A stretch of 7,818 nt of DNA from Ignavibacteriales bacterium (GTDB taxonomy: Bacteria > Bacteroidota > Ignavibacteria > Ignavibacteriales > Melioribacteraceae): the NCBI GenBank assembly GCA_016929735.1, contig JAFGID010000131.1, positions 1-7,818 of the forward strand. Direction: 5' to 3'. Below, in pieces: positions 1-5,573 of this stretch; position 1 is the stretch's first letter, and each line of letters starts with the position of its first letter. The position numbers were made by a program, and so were the translations under genes. The notes beneath the pieces were generated by a model, which saw only the letters and a program-made list of their open reading frames with translations, did not search any database and was not told the origin of the DNA.

Positions 1-65
1 CCCGATTTAGGAATTTCCCACAAAAAGTCATTTATTTTGTTTAATTCAACAATCCCTATTTTCAT
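1..65 (-). CDS. rtcB: RtcB RNA ligase, N-terminal fragment cut by window edge
   Basis: Only the first 22 codons are inside the window. The start is the ATG at 65-63; an in-frame TAA lies four codons upstream, so the gene cannot begin much earlier. Residues 7-21 read ELNKINDFLWEIPKS, which matches the opening of RtcB proteins, where a short lysine-rich stretch leads into a W-E-I-P-K motif before the MRVPG-type segment (here beyond the edge). RtcB is a Mn- and GTP-dependent ligase joining RNA 2',3'-cyclic phosphate or 3'-phosphate ends to 5'-OH ends, in tRNA splicing or RNA repair. The gene lies 83 bases downstream of archease on the same strand, and archease is the known activator of RtcB, which strongly supports the call. 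No Shine-Dalgarno site is visible. The catalytic residues lie outside the window, so activity cannot be judged. Confidence 0.85.
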   Translation of the reverse strand, partial: MKIGIVELNKINDFLWEIPKS

Positions 66-114
66 ATACAAATCTTAAAAACATTTGTGAAAATAATAAA
101 ATAATTTCAACTCT

Positions 115-130
115 AACGGTTTTCGCCGTT
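115..130 (-). repeat. Short hairpin between archease and rtcB
   Basis: The inverted repeat AACGG-CGAAAA-CCGTT has a 5-bp stem and a 6-base loop, and is the only GC-rich patch in the 83-base spacer. On the minus strand it is not followed by a T run, so it does not look like a terminator for archease. On the plus strand it is followed by TTTTAATT, so it could weakly stop transcription entering from the left. It could also be an RNA processing or attenuation element between the two genes. Its function is not established. Confidence 0.35.
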
Positions 131-148
131 TTAATTCAATTAATTTCT

Positions 149-580
149 TCAAGTATCAAAAATTATTTTTGTCTTATATTTTTTATCAACTTCTTCAATT
201 TTCAATAGATGATAAGTTACTGCTTTTATCTCTTGTTCAATCGAATGAATATCAGGATTAAATTTAATATATCTCAATTTTGTCATCAATTCAAAGCCAT
301 CGTGTACTTGAACAATAAAAATATCTGCTACTTCGACTAATACTTTTTTCTTTGTTGCAATATTAAAATTTATTTCACTTAAAAATTCAATTAACAAATC
401 CTCAATTGTTTGCCTTGTGATTTTATAATGTTCGAAAAAGGTATTATTATCAGTCTGAAAATTGCCAAGAGAAATTTTGCATAATGCTTCAGCAGAAGTT
501 CTAAATAAATCTTCAAAAGTATCTGCCGAAACTTCTATTCCAATATCTGCAGTATGTTCAAGTGATTTAACTATACCCAT
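149..580 (-). CDS. Archease (RtcB-activating protein)
   Basis: This 143-residue protein has the usual length for archease. It opens with the family signature EHTADIGIEV (residues 8-17), with the conserved His9 and Asp12, followed by the FEDLFRTSAEAL helix. Near the C-terminus are EIKAVTYHLLKI (117-128) and a terminal IIFDT, where Asp142 corresponds to the conserved end-of-chain acidic residue; these acidic residues form the divalent-metal site in characterised archeases. Archease is a small cytoplasmic protein that speeds guanylylation of RtcB and allows multiple turnovers. The next gene downstream on the same strand starts exactly like RtcB, so the two are probably a functional pair and possibly co-transcribed. 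The ATG at 580 is the only start that keeps the signature complete. No Shine-Dalgarno site is visible; a TATTTTTGT promoter-like element lies 23 bases upstream. Confidence 0.9.
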   Translation of the reverse strand: MGIVKSLEHTADIGIEVSADTFEDLFRTSAEALCKISLGNFQTDNNTFFEHYKITRQTIEDLLIEFLSEINFNIATKKKVLVEVADIFIVQVHDGFELMTKLRYIKFNPDIHSIEQEIKAVTYHLLKIEEVDKKYKTKIIFDT

Positions 581-602
581 AAAAATATTGTTTTATTACT
601 TA

Positions 603-610
603 CAAAAATA
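603..610 (-). promoter_or_regulatory. Candidate -7 promoter element for archease
   Basis: On the minus strand the bases read TATTTTTG followed by T, matching the Bacteroidota -7 consensus TAnnTTTGY. It lies 22 bases upstream of the archease ATG. No TTG/TTTG -33 element is found at the usual 17-23 base distance. The element sits in the T-rich tail of the tRNA terminator, so the match could be accidental. Confidence 0.3.
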
Positions 611-644
611 AAAAAACCTTGCAACAAAAATTATCACAAGGTTT
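608..644 (-). terminator. Rho-independent terminator downstream of tRNA-Lys
   Basis: The arms at 637-644 and 614-621 (AAACCTTG and CAAGGTTT on the minus strand) form a perfect 8-bp stem with a 15-base loop. The second arm runs directly into TTTT-A-TTTTT. It begins only 7 bases after the 3' end of the tRNA, so it most likely ends the tRNA transcript. It separates the tRNA from archease. Confidence 0.75.
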
Positions 645-651
645 ATCTGAG

Positions 652-723
652 TGAGCGCGGATGGGCTCGAACCATCGACCCCCTGCTTAAAAGGCAGATG
701 CTCTACCACTGAGCTACGCGCCC
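652..723 (-). tRNA. tRNA-Lys, anticodon UUU
   Basis: A complete 72-base cloverleaf can be folded by eye. The acceptor stem GGGCGCG/CGCGCTC has seven pairs including one G-T. The D arm is GCTC-AGTGGTA-GAGC. The anticodon arm is TCTGC-CTTTTAA-GCAGG, with anticodon TTT at plus positions 689-691. The variable loop has five bases. The T arm is GATGG-TTCGAGC-CCATC, and the discriminator is A. The 3' CCA is not encoded and must be added after transcription. T33 and A37 are as expected for a lysine tRNA. A strong hairpin terminator follows. No clear promoter was identified, so it may have its own unrecognised promoter or be cut from the transcript of the upstream GalT-fold gene. Confidence 0.96.
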
Positions 724-758
724 GCCAATTTTATTAGAACAATAAAGAAATATTTTAA

Positions 759-788
759 AATAAGATTACAATTGTAACAATTCTTATT
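759..788. repeat. AT-rich inverted repeat between GalT-fold gene and tRNA-Lys
   Basis: The arms AATAAGA (759-765) and TCTTATT (782-788) are perfectly complementary over 7 bp. Inside them lies the perfect 12-base palindrome TTACAATTGTAA (766-777). On the minus strand the structure is followed by TT and then an A/T mixture, so as a terminator for the 809-1813 gene it would be weak. Its other plausible role is an operator or processing site just upstream of the tRNA. Confidence 0.35.
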
Positions 789-808
789 ATAATTTACAAA
801 TATTTATG

Positions 809-1813
809 CTATTTTTTAAGTAGTTTTTTCTTAATGTATTCAAAATATTCAGTCGAAATTGATGTTTGACGGAAAATATCAATTATATCATCTTTTGATA
901 TCTCCTTAAAATCTTTTTCTAATGGTGTTATGAAAACACCTCCAAAATCAACTGCTGCAGGACTAAGCAAAATATTTTTCACCCCTTTTGCAAAATATTG
1001 TTCTGGACGATGTTTTGCTCTTGGAAAAATTACAACACGCCATTTCTCATCGACGTAATTAGAAATTACATTCAACAAAGGTTCTTCATCTGAATTAGAT
1101 ATTTTTTTATAAATTTTAAAAAATTTATTAAAATAGTTTTTAATGAAATCTTTTTTATTCGATTCGATTGATATAAATTTTCTAAGATATTTATCCACAG
1201 CATAAACTGTGTTGCCATTTTCGGATACTAATTTCTCGCCATACATTTCAATAACATTCGGATATTCGTAATCAATGGGCATGAAATTCTTAATACCTGC
1301 CTGATAATGGAAGTGATCGGGTGCAGAAGCTCCACATTTCGGTCCATTGTAAAAGACAACGTAGTATTTACCTAAATCCTTGCTTATATCGAGTAGTCCT
1401 TCGAAATTTGGCTCAATTGCTTGAGGAATATGGTCAATTTTTGGTAATGTAAAATGCTCAGGGAAAATAGGATAAGGATTCACTAAAATTATTAAATCAC
1501 GATAATATAAGATTCCTTTTTGTTCGTCTGGCAGATTATTAATACACAAAAAACATTTTCTGCTTTCTATTGACTTTTTATCTACCTTTGCAGAGGATGA
1601 AATTATTCTACCTGGATTATATTGAACTTTTATTTGAAATCCATCAAATTCAAAAACCTTTACTTGAACTTTTTCGAGACTTTTATATCCTTCTTTAGGC
1701 AGTTTCCATATTTTTCTTTGTTGTGCAAGCAACGCTTTGGTTTTATCCGCAATGGTTTCGCCTTGAAGAAAAGGTTTTAATTTCTCGTCGCTAATAATTT
1801 TCTGATTAAGCAT
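809..1813 (-). CDS. DUF4922-like GalT/HIT-fold protein, likely nucleotide-sugar transferase or phosphorylase
   Basis: The 334-residue sequence resembles the DUF4922 family of Bacteroidota, whose function is not established to my knowledge. Its motifs follow galactose-1-phosphate uridylyltransferase (GalT): a CxxC pair at Cys87/Cys90 (RKCFLC), FPEHFTL at 117-123 with His120 where GalT has a Zn-site His, and GASAPDHFHYQ at 161-171. The HxHxQ triad His167-x-His169-x-Gln171 corresponds to the GalT HPHGQ active site, whose second His is the covalent nucleotidylation nucleophile. A second half has FPRAKHRP (263-270) and a conserved-looking LSPAAVDFGGVFITP (283-297). I infer a nucleotidyl-transfer or nucleotide-sugar phosphorolysis enzyme, like GalT or GDP-hexose phosphorylases; the substrate is unknown. 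The protein looks soluble. The gene starts 2 bases after the stop of the upstream glycosyltransferase, so the two are an operon and probably translationally coupled. Confidence 0.75.
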   Translation of the reverse strand: MLNQKIISDEKLKPFLQGETIADKTKALLAQQRKIWKLPKEGYKSLEKVQVKVFEFDGFQIKVQYNPGRIISSSAKVDKKSIESRKCFLCINNLPDEQKGILYYRDLIILVNPYPIFPEHFTLPKIDHIPQAIEPNFEGLLDISKDLGKYYVVFYNGPKCGASAPDHFHYQAGIKNFMPIDYEYPNVIEMYGEKLVSENGNTVYAVDKYLRKFISIESNKKDFIKNYFNKFFKIYKKISNSDEEPLLNVISNYVDEKWRVVIFPRAKHRPEQYFAKGVKNILLSPAAVDFGGVFITPLEKDFKEISKDDIIDIFRQTSISTEYFEYIKKKLLKK

Positions 1814-1815
1814 AA

Positions 1816-3288
1816 TTATTTCTTTTTCATTTTATTCTTTTTTATTCTTGCCAACAATTCGTGAGTTCTTATCCTGTCCTTATACAAATTGTGATTATTG
1901 ATTTTGTCAATAGGTAAAGCAGCGTCAGTATTCCCCTCCCATCTTCTGCACATATAAATTGGCTCATAAATTCTACCGATTTGATAATCGCGAGAGAGTG
2001 CTAATCCGACAGCATAATCTTCACCATAACTCACGTTAGGAATCTTCAATTTTCTTAATAAAGGAGTGTAGAATGCTCTTGGTGCTCCTAATCCATTAAT
2101 TCTTAACGCGTTGTTTCTACCATTGTCCCAAGTCCATTCTTTATGGTCAATTATTCCTGGTGGAATTTCTTGAAGATCAAAATTTGTCATTTGATATGAA
2201 CCGATTACCATTGCACATTTTTCCTCTTTAAACTTGTCAACAATTTTTTGAATAGTATTGTCATCTTTATATAGATCGTCGCTATCTAATTGACATGAAA
2301 ATTTCCCACATTTCGGATGATGAACTGCTTCATTCCAGCAGCCGCCAATTCCCAAATCTTTTCGCTTAGGAATAATATGAATAATTCTTTGGTCTTGTTT
2401 TGCAAAAGATTTTACAATGTCCGTCGTCCCATCATCTGAATAATTGTCAACAATGAACAAATTAAATTTAAAATTAGTTTTTTGTTTTAATACTGATTGA
2501 ATAGCATCTGAAATTGTCTTTGCTCTATTTTTAATAGGTATAACAACGGAGGCTTCGCATTCAAAATTTTCTTCATCCAAATTTATTTCATTAAATTTAG
2601 GCTCAAGATATCCACCAACTTCTTTCAAATGTTCAGTGCAAGCTTTTTCCATTTCAACTTGTACCTCGCGGTTTCTCGGGTCAACATAATCAAACTGCTT
2701 TTCCCCGGATTTTCTTACATCTGCTTCAACCGTTGAATATAAAAATTCTTGAACACGCGCTAATCTGAAGAATTGTGAGATTTTTAATCTTAAACTGTAG
2801 AATCCCGCAAATTTATAATCATTGATACCCGATTTCATTACTTTCTTTAATGCTTTCTTGTTAAATAAAACCAAATGTCCAAACTCAAAATCATTTCTTA
2901 GACTACCGACTTGATAATCAATTACTGGGTGAGCAGAACGAACATTCTCTTTAATTTCATAGTAATCAGAATATACTATTCCCGCGTCGGTATCGTTAGC
3001 AACATTTAGCATCCTTTCTAATCCAAATTGACCAATTTCAATTAATGTATCTTTCATTATAAAAAGACAATAAGCAGTTTTACAATTATCTGCAATTAAT
3101 TTCATTGTATTACTACTAAAAAAATTATCAACAGGCAGGTTAGTACAACCTTTAATCGTCTTGTCCAAACTCGATTCTGTTAGAAGAAAAACCTTACTGA
3201 TTAGTTTTGTCTTTTTCAAATTCTTAATAGTTTTTTCGGTATGTTCCAAACCATAATAAGGAATGAAGGCATTCATTTTGATTCCCAT
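1816..3288 (-). CDS. Two-domain family 2 glycosyltransferase
   Basis: The C-terminal half (about residues 246-460 of 490) is a GT-A fold family 2 domain. It has SVVIPIKNRAKTI (247-259), IVDNYSDDGTTDIV (279-292), the DxD-type metal and nucleotide site LDSDD (334-338), a GED acid motif (422-424) and RRWEGN (448-453) near the end. The N-terminal half (about 5-190) looks like a second, degenerate GT2 domain: FIPYYG start, GIVYSDYYE (103-111) and FEFGHLVLFNKKAL (134-147), but LFIMKD (75-80) stands where a DxD would be expected. No membrane segment is evident, so it is probably cytoplasmic or peripheral, and the lysine-rich C-terminus could aid membrane contact. The ATG at 3288 is preferred over Met5 because GGAG lies 5 bases upstream. 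It is the first gene of an operon with the GalT-fold protein. Acceptor and donor sugars are unknown. Confidence 0.85.
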   Translation of the reverse strand: MGIKMNAFIPYYGLEHTEKTIKNLKKTKLISKVFLLTESSLDKTIKGCTNLPVDNFFSSNTMKLIADNCKTAYCLFIMKDTLIEIGQFGLERMLNVANDTDAGIVYSDYYEIKENVRSAHPVIDYQVGSLRNDFEFGHLVLFNKKALKKVMKSGINDYKFAGFYSLRLKISQFFRLARVQEFLYSTVEADVRKSGEKQFDYVDPRNREVQVEMEKACTEHLKEVGGYLEPKFNEINLDEENFECEASVVIPIKNRAKTISDAIQSVLKQKTNFKFNLFIVDNYSDDGTTDIVKSFAKQDQRIIHIIPKRKDLGIGGCWNEAVHHPKCGKFSCQLDSDDLYKDDNTIQKIVDKFKEEKCAMVIGSYQMTNFDLQEIPPGIIDHKEWTWDNGRNNALRINGLGAPRAFYTPLLRKLKIPNVSYGEDYAVGLALSRDYQIGRIYEPIYMCRRWEGNTDAALPIDKINNHNLYKDRIRTHELLARIKKNKMKKK

Positions 3289-3293
3289 TGCCG

Positions 3294-3297
3294 CTCC
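3294..3297 (-). promoter_or_regulatory. Shine-Dalgarno site of the glycosyltransferase gene
   Basis: GGAG on the minus strand lies 5 bases before the ATG at 3288. It is one of only two good Shine-Dalgarno sites in the window, and it favours this start over the in-frame ATG four codons later. Confidence 0.55.
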
Positions 3298-3322
3298 GAT
3301 TTTTAAAGATTAAATTTTATTG

Positions 3323-3330
3323 CAAATATA
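3323..3330 (-). promoter_or_regulatory. Candidate -7 promoter element for the glycosyltransferase operon
   Basis: TATATTTG followed by C on the minus strand is a full match to the Bacteroidota TAnnTTTGY element. It would place transcription start about 25-30 bases before the glycosyltransferase ATG. No matching -33 TTG is seen at the usual spacing, so the call rests on the -7 element and its position alone. Confidence 0.45.
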
Positions 3331-3458
3331 AGAAAAATATAGGATTTTTGATAAATAGTTAAGAAAAGAAATAACTCTAAAAATTTAATAGGATATGAAA
3401 AACGAGATTTAGCAATATGCAGATGAAGTAAAATACTTACTTTTTCTAATTTTTTTGA

Positions 3459-3484
3459 AAATTTATAAATAGATTTAAAAATTT
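3459..3484. repeat. AT-only inverted repeat downstream of the TonB-dependent receptor
   Basis: AAATTTATAAAT and ATTTAAAAATTT are inverted copies with 11 of 12 bases matching, separated by only AG. It starts 14 bases past the receptor stop codon. A stem this AT-rich without a following T run on the minus strand is a poor terminator candidate. The rest of the 209-base spacer (3289-3497) holds the glycosyltransferase promoter candidate and no recognisable gene. Confidence 0.3.
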
Positions 3485-3497
3485 ATCGAATAATATT

Positions 3498-5438
3498 TTA
3501 TATTTCTACCCCCACTCCTATCCATATCTGCCTTCCTGGTTCGGGCAAACTCCATTGATTAAAATAAATCTTGTCAAGAATGTTATTTAGTCTTATGTAG
3601 GTTTCAAATGAAAATTTCTTGTTTAAATTAAATTTGTAGGCAAGTCTGAAATTCCAAATTAAATATGCGCCCATTTCTTGAAATTTATCATATACAAATT
3701 GATATTCTTTACCTTTAAAAATTATTTCAGAATTAACATTAAGATTTTCAAATAGCATATAATCAATCAGCAATGAACCCAAGAAATTCGGTCTGTTATC
3801 TAATGTATCTTTATATTGACCTTCAGTATTTTTTGCGTAAGAATTTATAAATGTAAAATTGAAGTTGACATTCAAATTCTCTAAAACAGTTAGCGAAGAA
3901 GTCAATTCAATTCCATAAGTGCGAATTTCATCCTTGTTAATTCGCATTGATTTTCCACCTGCAATTTTTGTTTTAACTATGCCATCTTTCATATTAGTTA
4001 AGAAAACAGCAATATTTGTATTTCCCAAAGTATGTTTGTATTCGGCAGATATTTCTGTTGTAAAGGCATTTTCTGCTTTTAGGTCAGGATTAATCACAAA
4101 CTTACCTAATGCTCCTGAATACGATTCACGCAGGGTTGGAAATCTAGTCTTTCTTCCGATATTGAATTTTGTTGTTAGAGAAGGTGAAAAAGAATATATA
4201 AAGGCAGAATAAATGCTGTAATCCGAAAATGGTTCTCTCTCAGGATGTGGACCGGTGCTTGGTGTGCTCATTCCATCATAACTACCACCAATAATTACAG
4301 AATAAGTCGGCTGCAAAAATTCATACTCTCCACCAATGCTGTAAAGATTCTGACTGTATTTATCTTCAATATAACCCGAGTCTAAAAAATCCTCTTTATG
4401 AATAGTTGTGTATCCACTGGTACTTAATTTCATAAGATGATTATTGTCAAAAAATTTAGTGAAAATAATTCTTCCATAGTAAATTTGGTCTCTATCTCTT
4501 TCAATATTATCAATATTTGAAAATGTTATATCATCGTACTGGTCAATTTGCATATTAAATTTTGTCCAAGCAAAAGAGTAAGTTAAAGACGATTTTTTGC
4601 TTTCTTCCAATTGTTGCACACCGTTTAAATTCAAATTTAATCTCTTCCATTCGGGATATTTCCAATAACGAATTTGTTCTACATCTGTTTCAGGCGGCAC
4701 TCCTTTTTTAGAATCAATGTAGGATAAAGATAAACCGATATTTGAAAAATCGTTGATATTATAGGTAACTTTTCCATAAGTGTTAATTGATTTGCTGTGA
4801 CTATTAATTCTTTTTTCTGATAGGTTAGCTGAATCAGAATAAGAGTCGGGTAGATTGTATCCATTTGAATTTTTATATGATGCAGAAATTAAATATGAAA
4901 ATTTCTCATTACCATTTAACCAGTAGCCTGAATATCTTTGAAAATCATTTTGTCCGAATTGAGTAGAAATTTTTCCTTTATATTCTTCTCCGCTGTATTC
5001 CTTTGAATTGATGTTGATTACTCCTGCAGGAGTATTTGCTCCGTAAATCATGGAGGGGATACCCTTGGTAACAGACATTTCACCAATCGCTTCAGTTGGA
5101 ATAAGACTTAAATCAATTCGGTTGTCCCAAGGTATATTGATTGGTGCACCATCAAAGAATAATGATATTTGTCTCTCTCCTGCACCTCGGATATAGTATA
5201 AGGTTTCTCCACGTGAGTTTGTTTGTGTCTTTACTGATGGGATGTATTTTGATAATTCATCAATACTCGTTGCATCAGATGTTTCAATATTTTTTGCGTT
5301 TATTTTTATTATTTGTTTTGGCTCCAGCACCAATCCACTTTTAATGGTGATTTCATCAAGAGTATACTTTAAAGTGTCCTGAGCAAAAATTGAAACACTG
5401 ACAAAAAACAAACAAATAATTAATATTTTGGTTTTCAT
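3498..5438 (-). CDS. TonB-dependent outer-membrane receptor
   Basis: From the ATG at 5438 this is 646 residues; an in-frame TTG six bases upstream is a less likely start. Residues 1-20 form a signal peptide (MKTK, a hydrophobic core, cleavage after FAQ). DEITIKS (28-34) sits where a TonB box belongs. The plug domain spans about 40-148, with YIRGAGERQISLFFDGAPIN (82-101) and YGANTPAGVINI (132-143), both typical of the family. The rest is a 22-strand-type beta barrel with alternating aromatic strands, including the common NPDLKAEN motif, and ends in an amphipathic strand, WIGVGVEI. It would import a scarce ligand across the outer membrane using TonB/ExbBD energy. It is short, has no N-terminal carboxypeptidase-like domain and no SusD partner beside it, so it resembles siderophore, cobalamin or metal receptors rather than SusC. 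The ligand cannot be determined. The open gap of 209 bases to the next gene suggests it is transcribed alone. Confidence 0.93.
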   Translation of the reverse strand: MKTKILIICLFFVSVSIFAQDTLKYTLDEITIKSGLVLEPKQIIKINAKNIETSDATSIDELSKYIPSVKTQTNSRGETLYYIRGAGERQISLFFDGAPINIPWDNRIDLSLIPTEAIGEMSVTKGIPSMIYGANTPAGVININSKEYSGEEYKGKISTQFGQNDFQRYSGYWLNGNEKFSYLISASYKNSNGYNLPDSYSDSANLSEKRINSHSKSINTYGKVTYNINDFSNIGLSLSYIDSKKGVPPETDVEQIRYWKYPEWKRLNLNLNGVQQLEESKKSSLTYSFAWTKFNMQIDQYDDITFSNIDNIERDRDQIYYGRIIFTKFFDNNHLMKLSTSGYTTIHKEDFLDSGYIEDKYSQNLYSIGGEYEFLQPTYSVIIGGSYDGMSTPSTGPHPEREPFSDYSIYSAFIYSFSPSLTTKFNIGRKTRFPTLRESYSGALGKFVINPDLKAENAFTTEISAEYKHTLGNTNIAVFLTNMKDGIVKTKIAGGKSMRINKDEIRTYGIELTSSLTVLENLNVNFNFTFINSYAKNTEGQYKDTLDNRPNFLGSLLIDYMLFENLNVNSEIIFKGKEYQFVYDKFQEMGAYLIWNFRLAYKFNLNKKFSFETYIRLNNILDKIYFNQWSLPEPGRQIWIGVGVEI

Positions 5439-5486
5439 AGACAACTGAGGGTATAATACTTTTCACTTACTTTCTGATTGAATAAT

Positions 5487-5510
5487 AAATTACTTAAAAT
5501 TTAGTAATTT
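5487..5510. promoter_or_regulatory. Inverted repeat, possible operator in the divergent spacer
   Basis: AAATTACT (5487-5494) and AGTAATTT (5503-5510) are perfectly complementary 8-base arms around an 8-base centre, TAAAATTT. It lies just downstream of the candidate receptor -7 element, where a bound repressor would block transcription. The spacing and symmetry fit a dimeric regulator, but no known operator consensus is recognised, and AT-rich DNA yields such repeats by chance. Confidence 0.4.
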
Positions 5511-5517
5511 TCAATTG

Positions 5518-5525
5518 CAAAAATA
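5518..5525 (-). promoter_or_regulatory. Candidate -7 promoter element for the TonB-dependent receptor
   Basis: TATTTTTG followed by C on the minus strand matches TAnnTTTGY. It lies about 80 bases upstream of the receptor ATG, giving a leader of roughly 70 bases that contains the inverted repeat at 5487-5510. No -33 TTG is found at the usual distance. Confidence 0.35.
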
Positions 5526-5556
5526 ATAAATTATTTTTATTTATAATTTATTGAAT

Positions 5557-5564
5557 TAAATTTG
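5557..5564 (+). promoter_or_regulatory. Candidate -7 promoter element for the HAD phosphatase operon
   Basis: TAAATTTG followed by T matches TAnnTTTGY. It ends only 9 bases before the ATG at 5574, so the transcript would be leaderless or have a leader of a few bases. No -33 TTG lies at the usual spacing, and another unseen promoter further upstream is possible. Confidence 0.35.
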
Positions 5565-5573
5565 TAAGTGTCT

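Noticed and set aside
3426..3438. Hairpin AAGTA-AAA-TACTT as terminator of the receptor gene
   Set aside because: The stem has only 5 AT-rich pairs and the T-rich run lies on the plus-strand side, the wrong orientation for the receptor transcript.
3919..4212. Plus-strand open frame of 97 codons
   Set aside because: It lies wholly inside the receptor gene on the opposite strand and its peptide shows no recognisable domain or start signal.
4679..4864. Minus-strand open frame of 61 codons
   Set aside because: It is a frame-shifted reading of the receptor barrel on the same strand, and the receptor frame is intact through this region.
5141..5344. Plus-strand open frame of 67 codons with a hydrophobic peptide
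   Set aside because: It is antisense to the receptor plug domain, which has clear family motifs; the hydrophobicity follows from the reverse complement of an AT-rich gene.
5439..5444. TTG at 5444 as receptor start
   Set aside because: The ATG at 5438 gives a standard signal peptide with a charged MKTK start, and no Shine-Dalgarno site supports the TTG.
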